Below, piece after piece: positions 1 through 12,849 of a stretch of 64,000 nucleotides of DNA (positions are counted from its first letter, which is position 1; every line of letters starts with the position of its first letter). Source of the stretch: Daphnia carinata (Eukaryota > Arthropoda > Branchiopoda > Diplostraca > Daphniidae); contig NC_081337.1 of assembly GCF_022539665.2 (NCBI RefSeq), positions 10,268,679 through 10,332,678 of the forward strand, written 5' to 3'. The notes under the pieces were generated by a model that was given only the letters and a program-made list of their open reading frames with translations, was not told where the DNA came from and searched no databases. A program made the translations under genes and the position numbers.

Positions 1-2554
1 ATGCAATGCCCCCCATCCTTCGAGAAGTGTGTGCTGTTCTGTGCACAGTATCACGAGAAATATATAGTCCCCCCTCCCCACCGTCCGTTGTTTCCTCCTA
101 CACCACCCATATAGTTAGGAGTCATAACCTCACCCCCCGTCAGTTTTTCTCTTTCAAAGTCAGCCAACCCGTTTTTTTTTTCTTTTTAGGTCGCTGTTGA
201 TATACAGTAGTAGTAAGAAGTAGCATTTTACTACGTTACGCTCTTAAGAGGCGAAAAATGGCTGCTACTGTTGTATGGCCAATCTGTTCTGTGTTGACGA
301 TGAGCGCGAAGCTCGTCAATTTCAAGGGGGGAAAAAGGGACATGGCAACGGCATGCGACACCATCAACAAAAGGCAGACACAGGCAGTAATGGCAAGTAG
401 TACTCGGCTTCGTCGTTTACATCAGTCATCGTAAAAATGTTTGCCAATTTATGGAGCCAATAGATCGAGAAAGGGATTATGGAAAAGAGAGGTTGATAAA
501 GACTTAACGTACCCGAAAGGCTGGCTTCAAAAGATGAGGCTAAGATGATGATTAAGAGGTATGCAATGCGTGATCGACGCCCAGACATATTGAAACGCTA
601 CTGAAGCTGTTGGAAACAGGACGACGTGATACTTGAAAAAAATAAAATAAAATAAAGAATCTGATCCCCATCTCGTAACGATCTTTGGATGTTACGTAAG
701 TGGCAAGAATTTTGGCTCCTCCCTTTTTTCTTTTCGTTTTGTTGTCCATTTGCGTCCGGCTCTATTTTTTAAATGCTCTGTTTTTACCTTGCTATTCAAT
801 TTATCGTTTAAAATCGATGGTTCTCTCTTGCTCAATTTTCCCAGTAGCATCAACTTTAAACGACGTCGCTTTCGTTCTTTCATCATTTAATTCCAATGAG
901 TTCCGCCTTTTGTATCAGTGGCGCCACTGCTACAACGACTGCCGGCCCTATATTGGCTATTTCATTGCGTTGGCAATAGGGACGCGATTCGTTGAGACGA
1001 TGGCACATATTTATGCTGCACTACAATTGGCCAAGATACAGAAAAAAAAAAAAAAAGAAAGAGACGGAATGAGAAGAAGCCAACATCCAAGACGACCACG
1101 GAACGGCTTTATGCAAAACGAAAAAAAATACGCTGGCCATGGATTGTATAGCTCAATTCGCTCGTCTCCTATTTGACTTTCTTTTATTTTATTTCCATCG
1201 TGCATGTTGAATGGGGACACTAGACGACACTGCAATTGAATTCGATTCCCTCATTTCGCTTCTCTTTACGCATTTTATTTACAGCGGAAAAAAACAGGCT
1301 ACAGTTTATTCATGGGGCGCCTCTTTTTCATGTCTGGCTGCTCGTCATGTGTTTAATGTGTGACGCACAATCCAGCATCCGGCAGATGACTTTTTCTTTT
1401 TTCTTTTGATTCTCTTTGGCTATTTCCATTTGGTCTGTTTCACTTTTGACACACGACGGCGTCTGCGTCAAGAAATCTTGTTTTTCCGACGAATTCTCTG
1501 AATTATTTCGTGCAGTTTTTTAATTCGTTTCCATTTTTTCCTAAATTTTCATTGAATGGTCATAGTTTTATTTATTTTTTTTTGTGTTTTGGCTATCGGT
1601 TGTAGATGCAGATATACATCTATGGTCCATACATGAATTTTGCGATCAATATGTAATCCGACACACAAAAAACCATGCGAGCTATTCTGTTTCAAAGCCA
1701 TAACTCGCATTGCTCGGACTTGCAAACGTCGTGGCTGTTCGAGTACCGCCTGGGCGGCTGTAGCATCAAATGTAAACAACATACAAGCGAAAAGAAAGGG
1801 GGGGGGGGGGAGGCGGAGGGATATAATAGAGATTTCGAGAGCAAATATTCAAGACGCAACATTCGTCTTCATTTAATGTCGAAAGGGAGAAGTATGCCGG
1901 ATGTTGTATTGTGCCTTTCTCTTTTGTGTCTACACGGGTCCTTTTGCCCCGTTTTTAGTTTCTTATGTCAACAAGCGCAGACATACGACTTTTTGTGTGT
2001 TTTCTTTAACGGAACGAATTTTCGCTTTGCTTCCTCATTTGTTTTCCGCCTTGTTTGTTTTGCGTTAAAACATGTTTCGCGTTAGCCAAAGCTGCGAATG
2101 TGCCGTGCTATTGTTGTTTTAGCCGGTATGGACTTAGAAAGAGGTTCAGCTCTTTCAGTCAGGTAATTATTGGAAAGGAACCAAATCAAACAGAAATTTT
2201 TTGTTTCAATATTCGTTTGATTTAGGCCACTTTTTTTTAGCTTCTAGATTTTTTTTTCTAATCAATTCAAGGCGATCTGTGCCTTTATTTTTTTTGGTAC
2301 TTCGTATCCCTGTTCCGTTTCTTTAAACTCTGTTTTGTCTTCACGTGTACAGTAAAAATTGAATGCCGTTTCTTCTTTCGCCTCCAAGTTCCACTTCGAG
2401 GGGGGGGGGGGAGGGGAAACTGAAGTTTGGATTTTGATCAAGTTTGAACACGTTAACCCTAACTCTCCCGACAGTCAAAAGCAGCGGCAAGAAACAAACA
2501 CACATTGTAAAGCCAGACTCAATGCCTCCGTTGATGCTCCGTCCATGACTCCGT

Positions 2555-2580
2555 TGTGTGTGTGTGTATGTGTGTGTGTT
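2555..2580. repeat. (TG)n microsatellite
   Basis: An alternating T-G run interrupted by one A. It is a simple sequence repeat with no coding context. Confidence 0.85.
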
Positions 2581-3403
2581 TGAAGCGAGCCTTCCTAATG
2601 TTCCGTAGGCAAAATTTGAACGATACTGTGTTAATCAAATGACCGGCCTATCTCGAACGTCCTGTTTCACTGGAAAAGGAACAGGATGATGTTCATTTTT
2701 TTTAGCGTAAAAGAAAAAAATGATAGTCAGCGAACTACCGAGTCAACGTAAAACGAACAAAGAAGAAAGGCGATCTTTTAAGTTTGCGACTTGTAAAAAA
2801 AAAAAAAATAATAATAATAAAAAAACAGCTGAGGACAATGCATGAATTGTTCTCTGGCCAGACGACGCAAAAATGTTTTTGCACAAAAACTCATCTGGGA
2901 ACTCAACTCTTGTGTGCCCTGGTGCGCCCGAGTCATAAACATATTTACAATAACGCTAGATGACGCAAGTGGCTGTACAACTATAGGGCCGGGACCGTCA
3001 TACAAAGGGTTCTTCTGTTGTCCTGCGAACTGTGAACAGCGAACGCCAATACTCGGATTACTTGTCTGTCCCCCCCTTTTTTTCTATTTTGATGTTTACA
3101 CCCATAGAAATAAGCTTGTCCTGTAAGACTCTGTCATTGGCTATTTGCGTTTACAAGCTTTAACAATTTATCCTTTTTTTTTTTCTCCGCGCGTAATCGA
3201 TTTCGTTTGATGACGTCAACATGTCATCTATTAGCAGAATTGACTGTTGATGGGTGAAACGATCGTCAGGGCACACCGGATGAACTCATCACCTATGGCT
3301 CAGTTGTCTTTCGTCCGGTATTGAAACAGGTCGAGAAAGAAAAGTCTGTTGAGAGACTATTCGGCGCACAAAAAAGTGAACGGCTAACTGCGTTTATAAA
3401 TAA

Positions 3404-3422
3404 ATATATATATATATATATA
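3404..3422. repeat. (AT)n microsatellite
   Basis: A pure alternating A-T run, about nine units, followed 55 bases later by a GAA run. Confidence 0.85.
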
Positions 3423-3477
3423 ATGTATCTGTAAGCAACGAGTATTGATTGCGTGGATGTATAAAAGCAGAAGGAAA

Positions 3478-3498
3478 GAAGAAGAAGAAGAAGAAGAA
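3478..3498. repeat. (GAA)n microsatellite
   Basis: Seven GAA trinucleotides in a row; purine on the + strand. Confidence 0.85.
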
Positions 3499-3860
3499 TA
3501 TAAAGGGGAAAATAGAAAGATATCGAGCTATTCCGTCACCCCTCTGCTCTGCTGCGCTCTACGACTCCGTTTCTCTCTTCAGCCGGAACAACACATGTTG
3601 CACGCTCTCTCTCTCTTTCCGACCCTCTCCTTCTTTTCTTGTTTCTTTGCTTTTATTTTTTTTTTTCCTCCTTTTACTCGTTTGAAAGTGTAAAGGGAGC
3701 ATGCGCTGTTTCTGGCTGCTGTGTCGCGCTTATAACCCCATCGGCGTTATTACGTATACAACCCTATGAGTATGGTGGCTGCTCCCTCTTTTTCTCTCTC
3801 TTTCCCACCCATTGGTAGTAGATGAGCGCGCTGGAAAACAAGAGATGAGAGAACAGAACT

Positions 3861-3926
3861 TATAAACTGGCCGACGGAAAACTCGAAATGTTCAGTACTC
3901 GGCTTGCTTTTGATGCGAGTAGACTC
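3861..3926 (+). promoter_or_regulatory. Candidate core promoter (TATA, Inr, DPE-like)
   Basis: TATAAA starts at 3861. An arthropod initiator-like TCAGTA has its A at 3894, 33 bases downstream of the TATA start. AGACTC lies at +28 to +33 from that A and fits five of six positions of the relaxed downstream promoter element. CT/GA-rich tracts and an inverted CCAAT box (ATTGG) lie just upstream. The three elements sit at about the spacing expected for an arthropod RNA polymerase II promoter. It could start the PAS-containing ERG transcript, but no splice-linked exon proves that; chance assembly is possible in 64 kb. Confidence 0.35.
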
Positions 3927-6900
3927 GTCGTTTTTTGTGTGTGTGTTTGTGTCTTGTGTCTGTGTTTGTGGACGATCGCGATATCATTTTTCGATTAGTT
4001 TCTGGTCTGGCGAACTGGGGTTACTTCAACCGTTTGTTACCACTAGTAGCAATCCCATATTAAAGTGTAGTGCCGTTCAGTTTTAGTTTTACTGATTTTT
4101 AAATTTTTTTTTATCGTTTGTCTTTTTTTTTTATTCTTGGATGTGACTCATCATCGGATGGAGACTGATTGATGAGCGTATTTGAATTTGGCGCTTTTCA
4201 CTTTTGGATGCAGCCTATTTCTACAAAAAAAAAGGGCAAGTTGCATCCGCCTAAACGGCTTTCAAGAGAGGAAGGAAACGATCAGACAAGCAAAACTTCT
4301 CGAGAGATAAAAAACAAACAAAAGCACAACTTGCAGTTTGAGGTTTTTAGTTGAGTTTTCTTTTTCGGGCTTGTGCGGACTGCGTTTTGGCTTCCCGTCA
4401 TCATGTCCGCATCGCTGTTTCCCGTCAAGCTTGGCTCTTACTTCTACTGCTATCGCCGTTCGTGCAACGGACCGTTGGTCGTCCAACGTCGACCGACATT
4501 GTCTGTTGTTCACCACTAATTTGAAGAAATTGTTTCCTTCTACAATTCACTTTGCGATATATTTCTGTTTTTTTTCCTCAAGTGTTACCAGTGGCGCGTT
4601 GTGACAACTTGTGTTCCGTGTTTGGTGGTGTATACCTTTAACAAAAAAAAAAAAAAAAAAGGGAAAAAATCTGAATAGTGCGTCTTTCGTCTAAACGTCG
4701 TACGTGGTCTGCGAGCTGAACAGATTTAATTTTGCGGTCACATTGTCAACATATAGGGCACGTTTGAAATGCCCGTCAGGCGGGGACACGTGGCCCCCCA
4801 AAACAGTTACATCGAGACCATCATCCGAAAGTTCGATGAGCTCAGTAAGATTTTGTTGTTGTTGTTTCTTTTGTGTTCTTTTGGGGTTCATTCGCGATCT
4901 TTTTTTTTGTATTGCCGTTCCGTCGCATAGTGGCCTATTAACTAACGTAGTCTTTGTAGATAAATTGTCGAGTGCCCTGGCCTGGATACGTGGTCTGTAG
5001 TCATTCGAAAATCTGTTAGTAGCTAAACCGTTTCGATTGGTGCGTGGCAAAACACGTCCAAACAAACGAAATAGCAAAAACGAAATCTTGTTTGCTTGGC
5101 GTGTCTATACATTTATACAGGCCTTCAGGCGTGCATGTTGACGTGTACAGGATAAAGCGAGGCAGCATGCGTAGTGTTCGTTGGGTGGATAAAAAAAAAA
5201 AAAAAGATTTATTTCGTGTGTGTGTGTGTGTGTGTGTGTTCTTTAAGGACATTTTCCTGTTCACAGACATGTGAAGGAAGAAAAAAAAAACAGTGTTTTT
5301 CTTTTTTCTATTAATATTTGAAATCCTTTTGTAGATGTGCTTTAGAAACGTTAATTGAGCGGAGATGTTAGTCCCATCAGTAGAAAACGTTTTTTTTTAT
5401 CCAGTTTCAAAAATGGATAGAATCCTCCTTTTTTTTTCTTACGTCAGTCAAACGTGTAACTCAATTTGCTGGTGCGTGCCGTTCTGAATTCAAACTGAAA
5501 AATTGAATGATGTGGTTAAGACAGCAGACAGAAGATTGAAATAGAGATGAGTTTATGCTAGACGTGTTGATTAATCGGTCCAGCCAAGAGGTTGGACCGC
5601 AGAGCACGTGAAATATTTTTAGGCATTTAATTATTTTTCTTTTTTATTTTTGCTCTTTGTTTGTTTTTTTACGTTTTCCTCCCACTCTTTTGGCCGTTGA
5701 AAAAAGATCGGCTCGATCCTGTTCATCCTTTGGCTTTTTCGTTTGCGTTCACGCTAACCTGTGCCAGAGATAAAGGCATTCAGGCAACGCCTCTGTGGCG
5801 ACAAATCTCCTTCTCTATGTGGCAAAACATAATTGAAATCCTATTCGCGTTGATGGGGTATTCAATTTTTTTTTTCCTCACCGCCATTTTATTTTTTGAT
5901 TTCATATTTGATTCTCGGTTTCAATATTGACGAACAAAATGCGTACAAGCGATTCGCGGGAATGGAAAGTTTTGTAGGGAAAGGAATTGTAGTTGTAGGG
6001 CTTTGCCTCATCAGCATTGCGTTCTACGAGATCATCAACGATATTTCTTTGCCAGCACTTCGTCTTCGTCAATCATCTTTTCCTTGCTCCCCTTTATTTT
6101 ATTTTTTTCGCGCTCGTGCCTCTCGCCCACTAAGGAGTTAGCTAGTATATTGCTCCACCAAGACATGATAGGAGGTAGAGAATGGCTTGATGTGACGAAT
6201 CCTAATATCGAAGATGCACCGCAACGTACTCCCTTTACTGTATCAATGCGTTAGGCACCCCCCAAAAGGCGAATGGAACTGATAAAAAATGTTGAAACCG
6301 TCCAACTGGAAAGAAAAAATCGGAATAGAAGCAGCACAAGTTAATATCCTCCTTCCCTTATCGCGACCCCCCTTTTTTTTGTTGCGTTAATTCAATCGCA
6401 CTTTCAACAAAAAAAAAAAAACCTACACGCAATGGTCTTTCCGGAAAAACAAAAAATAGAAGGCAGCAATATGTTAAAAAAAAAAACGGGGAAGGGGATT
6501 CAAATGATATCTTTTCAATGTTATTCGAACGAATAAATCCGCAGCTTTCTGTCTTGCTCTCTCTCTCTGTCCGTCGCCTCCCACCGTGAGAAAAGTTGGC
6601 CGCCACTCCCAACGCATGACTTGCTCTCCACTGGCGTCATTCTGAATTGAAACGTACGATTCGAACGCCAAAGAAAGGCAAATAGAATCTTGTCTACGCT
6701 TTATCTCTCTACTCTGGTTCGTTCTTTCTATTTTTTTTTTTTTTTTCTTAGCTACTTCTTCTTTTCGAATCTTTCTTTTACATCGAGCATGGACTGCCGC
6801 GTTATATTGGCTACGTCTCACTGCTGTTTGTTGTCGAGACGTAAAAAACCGTAAGAGATATATAGAGCTACGAGTGAGGCACCACACCGATATAGTGTGC

Positions 6901-7537
6901 CAAGGTCTACTGTGCACGGACGGCAAGTTAGAAATCGCTATTTCTTCTTGTTCTTGTTTGTATTTTGTTTCTTTTTTTCAATGGCTATTTGTTGGGCCGT
7001 CTGTGTGCGGTGGACATTTGAATGTGAATGCTTCGTCTTCGTCACTAGCCGGCCAAAAATATCATGACGTGGCTTTTCATCAACACGTCTACACGCCCCC
7101 GGAAAGCTGACCCTTGCGACTCCTCCCGCAAACACGGCACCTCCCCCACCCCCCCTCTTGTAGACGATTGAAATGCGTCGTGTAGAAAGAAATCACTGCC
7201 ACTATTTCGGACTCGAGTTTGTCGTTGTTGTCTTTTCTCTTGGAACGCCTCGAACCCATCTCTTCTTTTTTTAGCTGGTTGCTATTGTCTCTCTCTTGAT
7301 GTTTTGCGCCCTGCAGCGCTAAAAGCGCCATTTCTATACAACTCGCAAATTCACGACATGGAGCCAAAAAAAAAAAAAAAAAAAGAAGTGGGACGGGAGG
7401 GAATAATAAAATGAGAAGGGGGGAACTGTTTTGTCCGCTGCTGAAGACCACAAACAATTGCCCACTATATCATTCCGACTTGAAACGCAATAGTTCTAAC
7501 TCATAGACGTTTGAAGCAACAGAGAAAAATGGTTTCG
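3927..7537. other. Non-coding DNA downstream of candidate promoter
   Basis: No recognisable exon, RNA gene or mobile element. A (GT)n run lies at 5216-5239, with several A or T runs of 10-18 bases. Open frames are short and dominated by poly-Phe or poly-Lys from those runs. Confidence 0.6.
5216..5239. repeat. (GT)n microsatellite
   Basis: An uninterrupted G-T dinucleotide run of about 12 units. Confidence 0.85.
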
Positions 7538-8230
7538 TTATTCTTTTGCGGACACTGGAACTCGGGTACTCGTGGCTGTTGATTGCTTTGGTGTGCCCAC
7601 CTCATTATGTGTCCGGCGACACGATGATGAAAGAGGCCACGTAATAAAGCGTTCCAGTGTGCGTTGGGGTTCCGTGTGTAGCCATTGCCGACGGTGTTTT
7701 TGGGCTCTGTCGATTGCGGTTGGCCAGCTGGGGTCTGGCCGGTGGTGGGTAGTCACACAGTTTGCCGTGCTGTCGATGGATCGATAAATCGATTGGAACG
7801 AAACCGGAACGCTGGAGGAAATGATGATGTGGGACGTGTTGATGATGTTAAACGGAAGGATAGCGACGTTAGATCGAACCTTGATGGCCGTTTTAAATTT
7901 GTTTAGATTTTGAATGTGTTCCTTTTTTTTTATTCTTGAATAATTTAGTAGGGTCGCCTCTCCTTTATTTCGACTAGCAGCCAATCGAAATTTTTGTTGC
8001 CTTTCCTTTTTCCGATTTACAACAACAATCTCTTCATGCAATAAGTTATCATTTTCACGTGACTGTTCATTTCGATAGAAGACAAGTATTTGATAGCCGA
8101 TGCGGGTGAGCGATGGTGCGCGGGCGTGTCCGCCGACGATCGATGCTGATAGCGATGGGCAACGCACACCAACGCGCTGTTGCATGACACCACGCACCTT
8201 AGGTGACGATAGCCTAGCAAAAAGCCACAA
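7538..8230 (-). CDS. Unidentified 230-codon ORF, doubtful
   Basis: This minus-strand frame is open for 230 codons, clearly longer than the roughly 145-170 codons expected as the longest random frame in the window. The product is basic, has no signal peptide or membrane segment that I can see, and matches no family I know. Part of the length comes from a locally GC-rich stretch (about 7560-7900), where stops are rarer. No splice sites tie it to anything. It may be a lineage-specific gene, an exon fragment, or chance. I do not assign a function. Confidence 0.12.
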   Translation of the reverse strand: MWLFARLSSPKVRGVMQQRVGVRCPSLSASIVGGHARAPSLTRIGYQILVFYRNEQSRENDNLLHEEIVVVNRKKERQQKFRLAASRNKGEATLLNYSRIKKKEHIQNLNKFKTAIKVRSNVAILPFNIINTSHIIISSSVPVSFQSIYRSIDSTANCVTTHHRPDPSWPTAIDRAQKHRRQWLHTEPQRTLERFITWPLSSSCRRTHNEVGTPKQSTATSTRVPVSAKE

Positions 8231-8375
8231 AAAAAAGGGAAAAGAATTGAACGTGCATTAAGCACGTGTAGCGTGTATTTATGCGCGATAGCAAGTCACT
8301 TGTTTTTGCGCAAGATCAAGCAGGAAGATTGCGGCTTATTTTCTCTTTATTTTCGGACGCCATTTGTTTTGATAT

Positions 8376-8387
8376 CCCCCCCCCCCC

Positions 8388-8431
<44 letters not shown>
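8376..8431. repeat. C20-T36 polypyrimidine tract
   Basis: Twenty C residues run directly into 36 T residues: 56 bases of pure pyrimidine on the + strand. It is the longest homopolymer compound in the window. Exact length is likely polymorphic and prone to sequencing error. Confidence 0.85.
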
Positions 8432-8433
<2 letters not shown>

Positions 8434-11400
8434 AATCGTTTCCCTGATCTCGGCCGATGCGATTGGAGAACGTCATCGAGTCCTTAATGAAACAACAATT
8501 TATTTCCGTATACAATTATACATGTTTTGTTGCATAATACGGAGGGAGGGGCGGGCACATATTCCTATTAGCATATCCGGACGTCGGGAAACAATGGGGT
8601 TGAGTTTGCCTAGTTTCTTTGAAATAAAGACTGGAAGAATCTTATGCTAAGCTCCCGTAGCTATGGCAATGTTTTGGAGATTCTCGGGAATGGTGCGAAA
8701 AGTTGTCCTAGTATGATGAACAAGTGGGATGTGTTGCGTCGTGTTTGAGATGTAATACAAGATGGAGAGGATGCAGCCGATGCTTGAGCAAAGCTGCTGT
8801 GAAAGAAGCAGTACTTAAGCTGATTGATAATCTTCATAACGCAAAGCCAGAGATAGGCAAGGCATTCGGCGATGGAGACAAACACGCGCAGTTGTTTTCG
8901 ACTTTTTTTTTTCTTTCTGTTTTTAAGTTGCACAAAGTACGTACTCAGCCAAGACAAAATTAGGGCTCTAGCATTTAAGGTTTGCGCTCCTTCAAACTCA
9001 TCTCGTCATAAGAGCTCTCCCGTTGTATGATGGACGAAGCGAGAAGGGTGAACCTCCGTCAAAGATTGGAAACGAGCAAATGTAGTTGTACTTGTCTTTA
9101 CTATTAATAGCTTAAGAAGTGGGCGAGAAGCGCGAGTGGGGGTGGGGGTGTTGTGTGCCCTATGTAAATCCGCCGGTTCAAAAATAAAATAAAGTCGATG
9201 GATCAATAACACAACAGGCCAGGCGATTGACATCAACCGCCATCGTAGTTACCCCTCTTTTGAAATCTCTTGCAACTTTTCTCTGTTACTTGTATGCCGT
9301 TGTCATGGAAGGCCTGACGCCGCATGTCGCTTTCCAAGAAATGGCAAGATAAATTGACTGCAACAAAGTTTTCTTTACTAGTTGAGAGGGCCACTGGATG
9401 TCTGTTCAAAGATGTGAAACATCACCAGCACTTGGCAATTTTTGCAACCGGGATGGGAATCTTTTTTTTTTTTTTTTGTGGTTGACCTTTTTGAAATCAA
9501 GGGACTGTTGGCACAAGCAGCCAACAATGCCTTGCTTAGGCCATTTTTATAGAGATTACACGCAACTCTGTTGTTGTCTTGCTCAATTATAATTCATAGT
9601 TTTTCATCTTTTTTTTTAATTCTTCTATCAAACCTGAATCCATTTGAAGTTGCTTTTTTTTTTCACAAACTTCTTTGAAAGAGATTCTTAAATTTCGTAT
9701 AACAAGCCTAACAAAGTTTCTCTCTGCGTTATTATTGTTGTAAAAAACAAAACAAATAGGATTGCAAAAAAGTAGTACAATAATACTACACTTAAACTAG
9801 CGTTGTGGGCGGAAGGAAGGGTATCGAATGTAATATTTGCTTGTCTAGCGGGGATGTGTCGGATTGCATTACGAGGGCTGCGTGCATTAAATCCTTGTTG
9901 ACTTACGACAATAATACGAATAGCGCACAGGATCTGGCAACTTTGTTGTTCTCCTCGTTTTTGAATTGATCCGTTAGAAGCTAAAAAAAAAAAGGACTGC
10001 CAAAAAAGAAAATGATGACGAACAACGGCAGCAATAACATCCGCTATCATCTTCCAGATTCGTGGCTCGTTATCGATTGATATATTAAACCTAGCAACAT
10101 GTTTCTTCTCTTCGTATACACTAGAGAGATTGTACGTTCAAAAGAACATTGTTGACGAAAAGGCGAGGCGAAAGAAGACGGGGAGTATCTCGCAGGAAAG
10201 CGGAATGATCGGGTATGTAAGTGGCGTTACGTCTCATCATCTGCTGATATCAATTTGGGACGAGCACGCTAGATCGGTGAACGGTCGACTAGTTTAGCTA
10301 GGTGATTCGTTTGCAATAATGGCCGACTCTCGATGGAAACTGCCATTGTAGCTACTGGCCAAACAGCCAAGCGGAAATAGAAGAGAATGGCGAGAAATGG
10401 CGGAGACAGTCTGAGTGAGACAATCATTCGATATTGCTATCCCTTTCATACGATAACAACAAGAACAAAAAAAGAGGGAATGCGGAAAAAAATAAAAACA
10501 AAATGGAGAAAGAAAAGCTGGCACGTTCCACACAAAAGCCGCGAGCAAATGAAAATTCGTCGCACGAAACGTTCTCGACTGACCCCACAAACAACTCATG
10601 CACAAGTTGGGTGGATACAGTAAATAGAGTATAAAGTAAGTTCCGACAAAAAAAGAGAGAGAAGTTGAGAATGAAGGCAAAGAAAAAAAAAAAGCAGGAA
10701 TGGCAAGGTAAATGGATGTTGAAGAAAGACGAAGGAGACGATGCCTCCATAACATCGGAAATAACGACGCACGCTGACCGTATTTATGTACACAAAAATC
10801 GAAAATGACGAGCTAATGGTCACGTATTCGAATTGGAGCCACAAAAAGTCGAGAGATGAATTCTTGCCTCCGCCTTCATCCACCCCACACGCATCTCGCG
10901 TAGACTGCGAGGTTTATATACGAGCCCTGGCATTTGGTTTACGTCGACGTGGGACCTGTTACGATGTTTCGTCAGCAACCAATTCGCCGTCCCGAATCTG
11001 CGTCTTTATAATTTACACAGGGAAAAGAAAGGGGAGCGTTTTATCGGATCGTAGCCGGAGTTGGGTGGGATGCTGGATGCACAGGGATCGATGATCGACT
11101 AAAGAAAATTAAGCCATATAGGTCATTACCATGTACTATGTAGGATAAAAGAAGGCTGCGCCCTCGACTTCGATGGGGCGCTGGATCATCAATAAAGACA
11201 CGGTTCACAGGACGTGAACGATCTTCCATTGCCCGTCTATCCTTCACAAGTTGGGGCTACACAATCGTCAGTGTCAGTGTAAAAGCAAACAGACGATCCT
11301 TTCGCAAACTTTATATCCTTTCGTCTTTGTGGGCTTCCGCCTCCCTGTCTGAAGTTTGCAATCGTCTCGCTAGATAGACGTAATCGTTTTGTCTTGCATA

Positions 11401-12818
11401 TCCCAGTCACTTTGTCACAATATCTCTTCGCAAGTTACATCCAAACTTGCATTGTCTAGTAAGTGGGTACAAACCGTTTATTCACTCTTGCGTTTTCACT
11501 TGCGTTCCGGAGTTCTTAATGGAAAACATTGGACACATGTGACTCTTCATGAATTGGGAGAAGGATCGAGAACGTATTCGATCCGAATGAGGCATCCATT
11601 TTTCTCCGAAGCGTCTAGCATGTAGCCTAATGCATAGCAGGTTAGCTACGGGGTTTACAATACTACTTGTCGAAGCGAGAAAGGACTACGCTTCACCTCT
11701 ATTTCCATCGTTCTATTTTGTGTGCGTGTTTTTCTATTTCACTATTTTGTTTGGCTCTAGGTGGTAGCTACGCTACTGTCCCACCATGAAGTCTCTTGAA
11801 ATAGAAAGAATGGGTTCGTGAAGAAAGAAAAAAAGAACGTTGTCCGAGTTCATTCAGGACGAACGCAAACTAAGGTCTCGGTGGTAGTCGCTAAAGCAGG
11901 GACGTTGTAATTCTGATTTCCTGAAGATGAGTTAGTGATATTATTCCTTCGTCGCTATCAAAATAAGTGGAGGAAACGATTGCGTTCGTGGAACAGAGAG
12001 GAGCGTCGGAGAAGAAAAGAAAGTAAAAAAAAAAAAAAAATGGAGGGGGTATCGATATTTATTGACAAACGATGAAAGGTGACATAAAGGGAATTGACGG
12101 ACCTAATCCATCTGACAGCGGAGGGCATTAGAAGTATGTTTTCTGCTAGATGGTTGATTTGCTTGTTTGGCTGATGTTTTTCTTTTCTTGGGTTCTCACC
12201 AAATATTTTTTTTTTTTTTTTTTTTAGCTAGGGTAAATGGTGAGGGTACAACAAAAACGTCTGAAAGATAAATTCCATACACTGATGACGGTAGTGCCAT
12301 TCGTGGTAATATTGACTTCAGTCTTATTGCTCCTGTGTGTTGTGAGAAAATGTTGCCCTTATTTTTTTTTTTTTTTCGTATTCGTATTTGGTATTGCTGC
12401 TGGTGGCCGGGGCGTCTTCCTTACCGCCCTGTTGTTTTTGTTTGCAAGCCGTCAAGTCGACCGAGAATAATAAAAGAACAATATTCCAAAAAAAAAAAAA
12501 AAAAAAGACATCCCTTCTCTTTGTGTTGCGCTTTGGAAAAAAAAAAGTTGGCTATCTATATAACTTTTCTGCTAGTTTTTTTTTTTACGCGTGACTCAAA
12601 GAGAAGGGTTGCGGTTTATGGATTGATCCTACAGTAGGGAGGCATTTTCGTTTAATTTCTTTTTTTTTCTCATTTAGAATCAGAAAGGGGGGAAAATGCG
12701 TGAATTAGAGTAGCGATAATTTATCGCATTCGTATCCCATGTTTACTTAATGGATTGGCACTTGATCGATGATGAAACAGCGTGGGAGCTTTAGCAATTT
12801 TTCGCTTTTATTTTCTTG

Positions 12819-12849
<31 letters not shown>

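Larger units (their letters stand above)
1..3860. other. Non-coding upstream or intron-1 DNA
   Basis: No convincing exon is seen on either strand. The region is rich in T and A homopolymers and has short microsatellites. The open frames here, the longest 158 codons at 700-1176, are within what chance gives at this base composition and match no family I recognise. It is either 5' flank or first intron of the ERG channel gene, whose first coding exon is not visible. Confidence 0.6.

Noticed and set aside
700-1176. 158-codon + strand ORF
   Set aside because: T-rich start and A-run-derived poly-Lys; no family and no gene context.
2359-2583. KFHFEGG in a + strand frame, weakly like KFEG of the PAS cap
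   Set aside because: It is created by a G run, with no DTII upstream and no donor.
7572-7787. RGHV in a + strand frame, recalling the start of ERG exon 1
   Set aside because: The four residues are not preceded by a nearby ATG or followed by the rest of the PAS cap.
10387-10623. A frame containing SETIIR, recalling the DTIIRKFEG PAS cap of ERG exon 1
   Set aside because: The match stops after five residues, the following YCYPF does not fit, and there is no donor in the needed phase.
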